A DNA stretch of 16,427 bases from Chroococcidiopsidaceae cyanobacterium CP_BM_RX_35 (GTDB lineage Bacteria > Cyanobacteriota > Cyanobacteriia > Cyanobacteriales > Chroococcidiopsidaceae), in the NCBI GenBank assembly GCA_019242465.1, contig JAFAVL010000255.1, positions 1 to 16,427 of the forward strand, in the 5' to 3' direction. Each line of letters begins with the position of its first letter. Within the stretch, counting starts at the first letter, position 1. The notes under the pieces were generated by a model. The model did not search any database. It saw only the letters and a program-made list of their open reading frames with translations, and had not been told where the DNA came from. The translations under genes and the position numbers were made by a program. This document shows positions 1 through 7,062 of this stretch, piece after piece.

Positions 1-386
1 ACTTTGTGCAAGATTTCAATGAAGATCCTCATTTCCCCTTGCCGGATCAAGATTTTGATGCTGTTCTCAATGCTGTATCAGTTCAGTATTTACAGTATCC
101 AGAAGCCATATTTGCTGAGATCTACCGCATTCTCAAACCAGGTGGTGTAGCAATCATCAGTTTTTCTAACCGGATGTTTTATGAAAAAGCAATTCAGGCG
201 TGGCGAGAGGGTTCTGAAACCAGTCGAGTTGAGTTGGTTAAAAGTTACTTCGAGCTTGTTCCAGGATTTAGTCCACCAGAAGTCATTGCTCGTCAATCCA
301 ATGCTTCCGGCGTCCTGTCATGGTTTGGTGCTGCTAGTAGAGATCCGTTTTATGCAGTGATTGCTCATCGAGATGAGAAAACTTAG
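1..386 (+). CDS. Class I SAM-dependent methyltransferase, C-terminal part (5' end outside window)
   Basis: The frame is open from the left edge (codons begin at base 3) to a TAG at 384-386, giving about 128 visible residues. The visible part fits the second half of a Rossmann-fold methyltransferase: an acidic strand (DFDAVLNAVSVQYL), a helix, then the ILKPGGVAIISFSNRMF segment typical of the strand after the motif III region in UbiE/BioC-like enzymes. The glycine-rich SAM-binding motif I must lie upstream. The tail (FSPPEVIARQ...DPFYAVIAHR) resembles cyanobacterial proteins annotated only as methyltransferase-domain proteins, so no substrate can be assigned. The last 53 bases overlap the 3' end of the convergent desaturase/SDR gene. 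I am sure of the family but not of the function. Confidence 0.8.
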   Translation, partial: FVQDFNEDPHFPLPDQDFDAVLNAVSVQYLQYPEAIFAEIYRILKPGGVAIISFSNRMFYEKAIQAWREGSETSRVELVKSYFELVPGFSPPEVIARQSNASGVLSWFGAASRDPFYAVIAHRDEKT

Positions 387-1629
387 CTTCAGTATCTGAT
401 GGGAGTAGAGCCACCGAACGACTGAAAAACCTGAAATACATTGAGACACAAAACTCTTTCACCGGAAAGAGTAGGTAGGTGAGGGGATTAATTGTGACGA
501 TGATGTTACGGGTATCACGTTTAGCCAGCGCCACAATTTGCCTCGCTACCCAATCACTGGACATAACTCCGATGGGATTGAGCGTACTTTTGAATGGCCC
601 CAGAATCAATTTTCGTACAACACAAGGAGCATCCAAACGACGTAGCGAGACTAAATCTCCCAAAGTGCGCTTAGAAAGTTCGTACAGTGGGCTAAAAGCT
701 GGACTGACTTCCGCTTCTGATGTATTGACCCACACTTCCTTACAGGCTATGTCTTCATTATTTCGGACGGTGGTCAGAAAGAGTTCTAGCAGTCGCCAAC
801 TAGAGAAGGTATTGACCTCATAAGACTGAGCGATCGCTTCTCTTGTTCTTTCGCCTCTGACATTAATACCATGGTTGAGGACAAGAATATCTACTTGCTC
901 TAACGCCAGAGCCAGTTCTGCCTCGCGACCCACTTGCCAGGTAATTGTTTTTACTGCCAATGGCGCCCCATTCACTGTTAGAGCGATCGGCTCTGATTTA
1001 GAACTTAGTGCTATCACCTTCGCACCTGCCTGATGTAGGCACAAGAGCAGCGATCGCCCCAGTGTTCCAGAGGCTCCCGTCACCGCTACTGTCTTTCCCT
1101 TCAAAGCTAGTGCCGTACCCATCAGCTTGTCCATCAGAGTGAAAGTACTGCAATAGTATGCCTGGTCACTATCAAAATGATGCCGCCAGTGATAAGGTCG
1201 ATTGACTAACCATCGGGCTGGGGGAGTGGTGAAAGGACCAGGTAGATGAGTCACATCAGTGGCTTGTCGGGCCCATTCTCCGCCGCTACCACGCGCTATA
1301 GAGCTGACTAAAAATATCGTGGTGTACAGTGTTCCTGCCAGAGCAGCCCATTGGTAGTTAGACCTCCATTGGGAGCAGCCCCACCATGCTATCAGCGTTA
1401 ATAGCAGCATGACCAGGCATTCGGGCAAGTCGTTACGCCACTGTGCCTGACGATAGATAGCGGCATTGACAACGGTTAAATCCCGACGAAAGACGCGATG
1501 GTGCCACACATGCTGCCGATACAGCAGTGGCCAGCGATGTGCTAAGACATGATAAGCATCTCGCACTAGTTCCGCCCAGAAGATAGTGCCTATTGCCCAT
1601 GCCGTAGTTTCAATCCAAAAGGACACCAT
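334..1629 (-). CDS. Bifunctional sterol desaturase-like / short-chain dehydrogenase fusion protein
   Basis: This 431-residue protein starts at an ATG (1629). Residues 1-170 match the fatty acid hydroxylase/sterol desaturase superfamily. Its di-iron histidine motifs are complete: H27xxxH31, H40xxHH44 and H147xxHH151, with hydrophobic membrane stretches around 70-112. Residues 178-400 form an NAD(P)-dependent SDR domain: nucleotide loop TGASGTLG (184-191), NHG at 252-254, N273, S304 and the catalytic pair Y316xxxK320. Both halves look intact. Cyanobacterial proteins of this layout are usually called bifunctional sterol desaturase/short chain dehydrogenase; the substrate is unknown and may be a lipid, sterol-like compound or carotenoid. 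The arrangement recalls plant CER1/CER3 proteins, which also join a histidine-box hydroxylase to a Rossmann-type domain; that comparison is my inference. The gene converges on and overlaps the methyltransferase by 53 bases. Confidence 0.88.
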   Translation of the reverse strand: MVSFWIETTAWAIGTIFWAELVRDAYHVLAHRWPLLYRQHVWHHRVFRRDLTVVNAAIYRQAQWRNDLPECLVMLLLTLIAWWGCSQWRSNYQWAALAGTLYTTIFLVSSIARGSGGEWARQATDVTHLPGPFTTPPARWLVNRPYHWRHHFDSDQAYYCSTFTLMDKLMGTALALKGKTVAVTGASGTLGRSLLLCLHQAGAKVIALSSKSEPIALTVNGAPLAVKTITWQVGREAELALALEQVDILVLNHGINVRGERTREAIAQSYEVNTFSSWRLLELFLTTVRNNEDIACKEVWVNTSEAEVSPAFSPLYELSKRTLGDLVSLRRLDAPCVVRKLILGPFKSTLNPIGVMSSDWVARQIVALAKRDTRNIIVTINPLTYLLFPVKEFCVSMYFRFFSRSVALLPSDTEAKFSHLDEQSLHKTDLY

Positions 1630-1738
1630 AACCCATTACACTTTGATAGTAATTCACGCGAGACTGAGAAATAGAGATGTAGTAATTTCCGCACTTCTAA
1701 GCTGCCAATGAGGCAACTTGCAAAATGGACATGATACT

Positions 1739-1766
1739 CTAGAGGAGTGAAGATTTGCTTCTCTAG
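1739..1766. promoter_or_regulatory. Hairpin in divergent intergenic region
   Basis: CTAGAGGAG (1739-1747) can pair with CTTCTCTAG (1758-1766), giving nine pairs (one G-U) around a 10-base loop. It lies between the divergent desaturase/SDR and DUF4327 genes. No T-run follows, so it is not an obvious terminator; a 5' leader structure is possible. Confidence 0.3.
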
Positions 1767-1803
1767 CATACAGAACTCTACGTAGTTGTCATAATTCGCA
1801 TTG

Positions 1804-1815
1804 AGAAGTACTTCT
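1804..1815. promoter_or_regulatory. 12-base perfect palindrome, possible operator
   Basis: AGAAGTACTTCT is a perfect palindrome about 43 bases upstream of the DUF4327 start codon. Its position suits a repressor or activator site. It does not match the NtcA consensus (GTA-N8-TAC), and I recognise no named regulator. Confidence 0.3.
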
Positions 1816-1857
1816 ACTCAAATATTTGCACAACTCAGTCAGCATTGAATTCAAGTT

Positions 1858-2076
1858 ATGACCCAGCAAGTTATTCACCCGATGGTGAAATTGCAGCATC
1901 ACGTCCATTCCCTTGTGGAATCCAAAATCATTAAGCCTACAGATAGCATCTGGAAGGTTGCTCCGCTGTACGGAAATGAGTGGTCTTATTGGAAAGCAGA
2001 GCTACTAGACTATGGCTTCACTACACAAGATCCGATCAGTGAGTTACTAGCAGTTGAAGCCTGGGATGAAGAATGA
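1858..2076 (+). CDS. DUF4327 family small protein
   Basis: This 72-residue acidic protein begins MTQQVIHPMVKLQHHV and contains the block IWKVAPLYGNEWSYWKAELLDYG, followed by DPISELLAVEAWDEE. From memory this matches the small cyanobacterial family DUF4327, whose members are of similar length with conserved tryptophans; the function is unknown. There is no signal peptide or membrane segment, so it should be cytoplasmic. I see no clear Shine-Dalgarno sequence before the ATG. It stands alone: divergent from the desaturase/SDR gene and tail-to-tail with the kinase gene, whose stop codon is only 4 bases beyond its own. The gene is very likely real; the family name is recalled and not searched. Confidence 0.75.
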   Translation: MTQQVIHPMVKLQHHVHSLVESKIIKPTDSIWKVAPLYGNEWSYWKAELLDYGFTTQDPISELLAVEAWDEE

Positions 2077-2080
2077 TTCC

Positions 2081-3304
2081 CTAAAGGCAGGCTTTCAAAG
2101 CAGCAATCAATTCTCTAGCGTTTGAATAGCGAGCGCTGGGAATGGGTTCTGTCACTCGGTCAATGACTGTCCGCAATCGAGGTGTAATCGTGGGGATTTT
2201 ATTGATCTGGAATCGATAGCCTCGGTTCTGTGGACGGTAAAAATTAAAAGGGCTTTCACCCGTTAGTAAAAAGATCAATGATGGTCCAATGGCATAGAGA
2301 TCGGATTGGGTGAGTGGCTGTCCCCGTTCTTGTTCGGGGGCACAGTACCCTTCAGCCCCGATCCGAGTTCCAGGTATGGTGCCGATCTCCTTAACAGCAC
2401 CAAAATCAAGCACCACGATGCTGTTATCTGCGGTGCGAGCCATGAGGTTAGCTGGTTTGATATCGCGATGAATCAGTGGTGGCTGCTGTCTGTGAATGTA
2501 GTCTAAAACTTCGCAGGTTTGGATCATCCAACTGATTGCTTGACTAGGTGTGACTGGTCCCAGACTCAAGATCCGTTTCTCTAAATCTTGCCCGTGAACT
2601 AGCTGCATAGCCAGGTATTTCTTTCCTACTTCCACGAAAAAGTCATAATATTCAGGAATACCCGGATGATGTAGCGACTTGAGGATGCGAGCCTCCCGTT
2701 CAAACAGTTCTTGAGCTTTGGCAATTTTTGCCATATCCGCGTTCATTTCCTTTAACACCACTAGTCGTGGCTTCCTCTGTAAATTTGCTCCTGCTTGCTC
2801 CCAAGCTAGGAAAGTTGTACCCATACCCCCCTGTCCTAACGTCCGTAGGACTTGATACTGGCGGATTGTCCGTTGAACTGAAATAGGTTGACCGCAGTGG
2901 ATGCAAAACAAATTGTTTGGCGGGTTACCACTATGAGTACAGCCTACGGAAACTGAGACAGGCAAAGGAGTTGGGGCAGGAGCAGTTTGAGGTTGGAGAC
3001 CTTGAAATTTCAGGATCGGACCTCCCCGGGCTAGCTGGATGAGGGAGCCATCTAGCAATAAACTTTGAGCTACTAAGACGCCATCAAGGAAAGTTCCATT
3101 TGTGCCCCGGTTAATCAGTTCCCACGAGCGCCGATTATTAGGGTTGAGGCACCTTAGTTCCAGGTGGTGGCGGGAAACTAGAGTGTCGGTCAAAACGACA
3201 TGATTATCTGGAGAGCGACCAATCCGAATCACGGACTCGTCCTCAAAGCGCCACTGTTGTAGTGGGGTGTTTCGTTGGGGATCTAAAAGGGTCAGCGTGA
3301 CCAC
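2081..3304 (-). CDS. FHA domain / zinc ribbon / Ser-Thr protein kinase
   Basis: This 407-residue protein probably starts at a GTG (3304); a stop lies just upstream in frame. Residues 22-90 form a phosphothreonine-binding FHA domain (IGRSPDNHVVL, SRHH, NRGTNGTFLDG). A short proline-rich linker leads to a treble-cysteine zinc ribbon (C122, C134, C137; S125 sits where a fourth cysteine is expected). Residues 150-407 are a Hanks-type kinase with all catalytic marks: glycine loop GQGGMG (157-162), K185, alpha-C glutamate near 204, HRDIKPAN (279-286), DFG (300-302) and APE (322-324). It should therefore be active. No transmembrane segment is visible, so it is probably soluble. It lies 16 bases downstream of the zinc-ribbon PP2C gene, so the two are probably co-transcribed and act on the same phosphoproteins. 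The targets are unknown. Confidence 0.93.
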   Translation of the reverse strand: MVTLTLLDPQRNTPLQQWRFEDESVIRIGRSPDNHVVLTDTLVSRHHLELRCLNPNNRRSWELINRGTNGTFLDGVLVAQSLLLDGSLIQLARGGPILKFQGLQPQTAPAPTPLPVSVSVGCTHSGNPPNNLFCIHCGQPISVQRTIRQYQVLRTLGQGGMGTTFLAWEQAGANLQRKPRLVVLKEMNADMAKIAKAQELFEREARILKSLHHPGIPEYYDFFVEVGKKYLAMQLVHGQDLEKRILSLGPVTPSQAISWMIQTCEVLDYIHRQQPPLIHRDIKPANLMARTADNSIVVLDFGAVKEIGTIPGTRIGAEGYCAPEQERGQPLTQSDLYAIGPSLIFLLTGESPFNFYRPQNRGYRFQINKIPTITPRLRTVIDRVTEPIPSARYSNARELIAALKACL

Positions 3305-3320
3305 ATCAACACTTCACACT

Positions 3321-5477
3321 TCATCCTTGTTGTTGCTGTTGCATGTCGGGTCGCACTTTTGCCCGAATCAAAACAGCAGTGATATTATCATGCCCATTGT
3401 ATTGGTTTGCCAGGTCAATTAAGTTACTAGCTCCCTGCTCTAGGCTACTGCTTGAACTCAAGAGAGGTTTTAAATGAGTCTGCCAGTTTTGCTCCAATAG
3501 GTCGTTATCACAAAGACCATCCGAGGTCAAAAGTAGCAAGGTGTCTTCATTCAACTCTAGAAACTTCACATCAGGCTTGACCGAGTGTTCATCTCGCGGT
3601 CCTAAAGCTTGGGTAAGTTGATAGGCGTCAGGACGCCCATAGGCGATCGCTGGTTCCACTCCTCGGGAAATCTCTCGTTGCCCGACTTCATGATCCACGG
3701 TCAGTTGCTCCAATCCCTGCCTGCGACTTAGGCGGTAAACACGGCTATCACCCACATGCGCCACTGCTATCTTAGTGTCTTGGAATAAAACCATGACTAA
3801 GGTCGTACCCATTCGCCCTGTACCAGAACGAGTACCCTCTTGGTTCTGGTTATAGATTGCTTGATTGGCTACACGCACTGCCTCGCGAATAGTCGCTTCA
3901 TCTGGTAGTTGTGGAGATTGCCACTGGGTTTGAAAATATTGCTGTAGCGTTTTCACTGCTAGAGCACTAGCTACCTCCCCTGCCGCATGTCCACCCATGC
4001 CATCGCAGAGGATATAAAGTCCCCGTGCCTGGATGGTTCTGCCTTTAGGGCTTTCCTGTCTGGAGATTGTCGTTTCGATCCCAAAGCAGTCCTCGTTGTG
4101 ATCGCGTTGCCGACCGACATCGGTGCAACCTGCATCTTCTAGACTATATAGCTGCATTGGCAGCAGGACAGTTGACATATCATCGCTTTGCATCTGTTTA
4201 TCTGGTAGTTCGTCTAGTTGCAGGCTAGTAGGTGCGCCAGAGGAAATGAGGGCAGGGGAGGCAGGGGAGGTAGGTAGGGTTACCTGTAGTTCGTTGGTGA
4301 GCGCAGCCAGACGTGATTGCAGTTCTTCCAGTGTTTGAATGTAACCAGCTTTAAGTTCGTCTATCAGTTGCACTAAAGCACCAAACTGAGTGCGCTGGGA
4401 TTCGTGAAATAACTCCTGCCATACTCGTCCCAAATCTTGCAAGGTTGGTGCTGCTTCGGGTTCAATATACAAGCGCTGCAACGCCAGTGCCTTATCTGCT
4501 GTGACCCGCAGATTCGAGGATATTAGAAGACTAGGACGACAATGCCAAGGTTCTAGTGCTGCCCAGAGTTGAGTCATTTTGTAAAGCCATGGCAAAATCT
4601 GAGCCGAAGTTGTCTCTCGCTCGTGCCAGAGTTCAAGCAACTGGGGCCAATCTGAACGGTCTTCAATCAGGACCACTTGCCGATTCTCCTCCTGCCAAGC
4701 ATCATGGATGGCGGCACAGGTTTGGGGAAACTGAGACAAGAGGGCTAGATAGGGCTTAGCGGCGGCGGGAATTGCCATTGTTATTACTGAGTCAGTCTCT
4801 ACTTCTGGTAGTTGAGTCTGAGCTTGCGCTCTTGAGTTGAGGTGGTTGGGACGAGGCTCCCTCGTCCCTCTATCCATCGTGCCGAAGCCGCCACAGGCAT
4901 TCCCTTGAGTAGAAGCATCTGGTGATGTTACCAGCCACTCTGGTGGAGAAACTGCCAAGGCTGCTGCTAGTGGCGATAATTGTAACGGTTGGCAGTCCAA
5001 CACTCTCATCTGCACTTCTGCTAAGAGAGGCGGTAGAGGTTCAAGCAACTGGTAGCGCTGCTCTACGTCCAAATAGACTTCCGGATGTGGGACAGAGGCA
5101 GTTTGCCGATCACCAGTGATGGAGACAGGAGGGGTGCCTTCTCCCGGCACTTCTACAGGGTTGTTCTCAACATCACCTAAGTTTAAAGTTGTTACACTGC
5201 TTGGCATTGACTTAGAGATGGCGACAGAAGTTGTCGCTTCAGCTGCTTCCAAGCTCAAATCGGTCATATCCTCTCGGATTGACCCTGATTTCAGCGGTGT
5301 GATAATCGCCCACCACAAAGTTCCTGTCACTTTGCCGCAGTTCTGACACAGCCTGGCACGCAGATCCACATTGCTACCACAGTTTGGACAGACCTTTTGA
5401 GTTAGAGAGGTACCACAGCGTTGACAGTATTTATTGCTATTGGGGTTTTCGGACTGGCAGTGGGGGCAAATTAGCAT
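3321..5477 (-). CDS. Zinc-ribbon PP2C-family Ser/Thr phosphatase
   Basis: This 718-residue protein starts at an ATG (5477) with AGGAAG seven bases before it. Two zinc ribbons open it: C4/C7/C18/C21 and C30/C33/C44/C47. A long low-complexity stretch follows (about 50-235). Residues 240-360 resemble the C-lobe of a protein kinase without catalytic residues (WHCRPSLLISSNLRV where HRDxKPxN would be). A coiled-coil-like segment spans 365-400. Residues 450-708 are a complete PP2C domain: RDHNED (458-463), CDGMGGHAAGE (491-501), AHVGDSRVYRL, TSDGLCDND (651-659) and GHDNITAV (695-702), giving the aspartates that hold the two metal ions. It ends in a run of five glutamines. The role is removal of phosphate from Ser/Thr, most likely opposing the downstream FHA-kinase. 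A palindromic insert and a G-rich repeat fall within its linkers. Confidence 0.93.
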   Translation of the reverse strand: MLICPHCQSENPNSNKYCQRCGTSLTQKVCPNCGSNVDLRARLCQNCGKVTGTLWWAIITPLKSGSIREDMTDLSLEAAEATTSVAISKSMPSSVTTLNLGDVENNPVEVPGEGTPPVSITGDRQTASVPHPEVYLDVEQRYQLLEPLPPLLAEVQMRVLDCQPLQLSPLAAALAVSPPEWLVTSPDASTQGNACGGFGTMDRGTREPRPNHLNSRAQAQTQLPEVETDSVITMAIPAAAKPYLALLSQFPQTCAAIHDAWQEENRQVVLIEDRSDWPQLLELWHERETTSAQILPWLYKMTQLWAALEPWHCRPSLLISSNLRVTADKALALQRLYIEPEAAPTLQDLGRVWQELFHESQRTQFGALVQLIDELKAGYIQTLEELQSRLAALTNELQVTLPTSPASPALISSGAPTSLQLDELPDKQMQSDDMSTVLLPMQLYSLEDAGCTDVGRQRDHNEDCFGIETTISRQESPKGRTIQARGLYILCDGMGGHAAGEVASALAVKTLQQYFQTQWQSPQLPDEATIREAVRVANQAIYNQNQEGTRSGTGRMGTTLVMVLFQDTKIAVAHVGDSRVYRLSRRQGLEQLTVDHEVGQREISRGVEPAIAYGRPDAYQLTQALGPRDEHSVKPDVKFLELNEDTLLLLTSDGLCDNDLLEQNWQTHLKPLLSSSSSLEQGASNLIDLANQYNGHDNITAVLIRAKVRPDMQQQQQG
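4248..4277. repeat. G-rich low-complexity repeat inside the phosphatase gene
   Basis: The plus strand reads imperfect repeats of GGCAGGGGA and GGTAGG. On the coding strand they give the linker LPTSPASPAL (about residues 401-410), just before the PP2C domain. A related run lies near 5570-5606. Such runs are frequent in some cyanobacterial genomes. Confidence 0.5.
4848..4868. repeat. Perfect 9-base inverted repeat (stem-loop) inside the phosphatase gene
   Basis: GGGACGAGG and CCTCGTCCC flank a 3-base loop. The palindrome is read in frame as GTREPRP (residues 204-210) within a linker whose composition differs from its surroundings. It looks like a small repeat element inserted without breaking the frame. 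Confidence 0.55.
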
Positions 5478-5484
5478 GGTGAGA

Positions 5485-5490
5485 CTTCCT
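5485..5490 (-). promoter_or_regulatory. Ribosome binding site of the PP2C gene
   Basis: On the minus strand AGGAAG stands seven bases before the ATG at 5477. It supports that start, which also keeps the first zinc-ribbon cysteine at residue 4. Confidence 0.6.
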
Positions 5491-5505
5491 GCATTCCCAT
5501 TCTGG

Positions 5506-5521
5506 AGTGTTCTTAAACACT
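5506..5521. promoter_or_regulatory. Short inverted repeat upstream of the PP2C gene
   Basis: AGTGTT and AACACT flank a 4-base spacer, about 30 bases upstream of the phosphatase start codon. It could be an operator or a small leader hairpin for the phosphatase-kinase unit. There is no further support. Confidence 0.25.
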
Positions 5522-5595
5522 AGAAGCTACATGATTGCTAAGATCCAAGTTGCCACAATTTGCTGCCCCTGCCCACTATTTTTTGTATTCCTCCC

Positions 5596-6183
5596 CTACT
5601 CCCTTTGCTTAAGCAGTGGCTTTATTTCCTCTGGATTTAGATCGCGCCATTCCCCTGGTTGTAGCGCCTCCAAATCTAGATGTGATATCCTGACTCTAAC
5701 CAACCGTAAAGTCGGATATCCTACCTTAGCCGTCATCCGGCGCACTTGCCGATTTCGCCCTTCGGTCAATGTGAGTTCTAACCAAGCGCAAGGCACATTT
5801 TTCCGAAATCGAATTGGAGGGGTTCGCGGTGGCAGCTGCGGCTCATAGTTCAATAGTTGCACCTTTGCTGGTCGTGTCCGGTAATTCTCAATAAATACGC
5901 CTTGCTGTAGTTGGCTCAAGGCAACTGCATCTGGAATGCGCTCTACCTGTACCCAATAGGTGCGCTTGTGTCCGAACCGAGGATGAGAAAGCCAGTGTTG
6001 CAGTTGTCCGTGATTCGTTAACAGCATCAACCCCTCACTGTCCCAGTCCAGACGTCCTACTGGGTAAACGTCAGGAATTGGGATGTAGTCCTTGAGTGTG
6101 CTGCGTTTGGTTTCACTATTATCTGTGAATTGGCTCAAGACGCCGTAGGGTTTGTAAAACAAGATGTATCTATATTTGCCCAT
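5596..6183 (-). CDS. RsuA/RluE-type rRNA pseudouridine synthase
   Basis: This enzyme isomerises uridine to pseudouridine in ribosomal RNA. From the ATG at 6183 it has 195 residues; a TTG nine bases earlier is a possible but less likely start. It begins [17 protein letters not shown], as usual for the family, and carries the catalytic motif [10 protein letters not shown] with the nucleophile Asp46. The later blocks [14 protein letters not shown] and [13 protein letters not shown] are also typical. There is no N-terminal S4 domain, which together with the length favours the RluE-like branch (23S rRNA) over RsuA/RluB; the exact target uridine cannot be read from sequence. It is transcribed in the same direction as the PP2C gene, 118 bases upstream of it, and diverges from the small zinc-ribbon gene. 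Its last codons lie in a G-rich run. Confidence 0.9.
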   Translation of the reverse strand: MGKYRYILFYKPYGVLSQFTDNSETKRSTLKDYIPIPDVYPVGRLDWDSEGLMLLTNHGQLQHWLSHPRFGHKRTYWVQVERIPDAVALSQLQQGVFIENYRTRPAKVQLLNYEPQLPPRTPPIRFRKNVPCAWLELTLTEGRNRQVRRMTAKVGYPTLRLVRVRISHLDLEALQPGEWRDLNPEEIKPLLKQRE

Positions 6184-6275
6184 CCGCCACAAAATTCATA
6201 CTTTTTGTGTGCAGTTTGACCTAAATTGATCTGGATAGGATTTATTGTTTAAATTAGTAGATTTTCCTGCCACTT

Positions 6276-6464
6276 ATGGTGAGTATCATAGCGTTCGTCA
6301 CTCTAGGATTACTTGCTAATGCCTTAATTTTGATAGCTTCTCGGACAGATTATCCTCAGTTCACCGAGGTATGTACCCGGTGCGGCTATGGACTGCCTCC
6401 TCTGGAAGGACCTGTAGCCCTGCATGACTGCCCTGGGTGTTTATGGCTGGATAAAGAGACTTAG
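6276..6464 (+). CDS. Small membrane-anchored zinc-ribbon protein, hypothetical
   Basis: This is a 62-residue protein I do not recognise. Residues 3-21 are a single hydrophobic helix (IIAFVTLGLLANALILIAS). The rest has a compact CxxC...CxxC pair (C33, C36, C52, C55) fitting a rubredoxin-like or zinc-ribbon knuckle, ending WLDKET. The expected picture is a one-pass membrane protein holding a metal, but its topology is unclear. The two cysteine pairs and the helix make a chance frame unlikely. It diverges from the pseudouridine synthase gene with a 92-base gap. No clear Shine-Dalgarno sequence precedes the ATG. One arm of a 13-base inverted repeat lies in its 3' end. Confidence 0.65.
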   Translation: MVSIIAFVTLGLLANALILIASRTDYPQFTEVCTRCGYGLPPLEGPVALHDCPGCLWLDKET

Positions 6465-6483
6465 GGAACTGGTCCTTCCAGAG
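6400..6483. repeat. 13-base inverted repeat spanning the end of the small zinc-ribbon gene
   Basis: CTCTGGAAGGACC (6400-6412, inside the gene) is exactly complementary to GGTCCTTCCAGAG (6471-6483, seven bases past the stop). The spacer is 58 bases. In RNA this would form a long stem enclosing the end of the reading frame. It may protect or end the transcript; no T-run follows. Confidence 0.45.
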
Positions 6484-6909
6484 CGCGTCAAGCGTTCATA
6501 GTCGAAAGATGTATTGAATACCACAATAACCATACGGTTAAAACAGGTTTGCATCCTGACTTCGGTTGAAGATGCACAAGGGATGCAGACAAATACTTTC
6601 CTAATACGAAAAAAGCCTGATCTCAGTTAAGTGTTAGTCTTTACTAATGTTTTGACCAGTGAAGATTGATATCTTACACAAGGACTTAAGTGCCATAGCG
6701 ATAAGTTTCTCTAACCTAGTAAAAACAAGCTTTTTAAGCACTAAAAACTCTAGATTTAGGGAATTAAATCGCTTAAGTTCAAAAAAATGTTATTAGTTAC
6801 TGCTCGAATCCTCGCCCCTGTCAACTCTATGCTGAAATCAACCGCGTTCTTATGAGGATGTGACTTGAGATAGACGTGATAGAGGATAAGGCTCATTACG
6901 ATACCAGTA

Positions 6910-6951
6910 GTCACCGTTCCCTCGCTTTGTTGAAGCGAGAGCTGCGGTAAC
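6910..6951. promoter_or_regulatory. Two-tier hairpin in the xfp upstream region
   Basis: CTCGCTT (6921-6927) pairs perfectly with AAGCGAG (6933-6939) around a 5-base loop. Outside it GTCACCG (6910-6916) faces CGGTAAC (6945-6951) with one mismatch. It lies about 127 bases before the xfp start. It may be a leader structure or an operator; no T-run follows. Confidence 0.35.
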
Positions 6952-7062
6952 TTGATTAAGCTTGAAGCCAGAGAACTATCACCCAAAAGCTCAATCCGCA
7001 AAGCGATTGGCGCACTGACAGCCCATAAACTCAATTTTTTGTGTCTCCATTGTACACTTCTT

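Noticed and set aside
479..823. A 114-codon plus-strand open frame
   Set aside because: It is antisense to the SDR half of the desaturase/SDR gene and has low-complexity serine content; no ribosome site or family resemblance.
1780..1830. NtcA-type site upstream of DUF4327
   Set aside because: GTA triplets are present but none is followed by TAC at the required 8-base spacing.
2077..2110. Possible bidirectional terminator between DUF4327 and kinase genes
   Set aside because: Only a 4-base stem or a stem with a one-base loop can be drawn, and there is no T-run on either strand.
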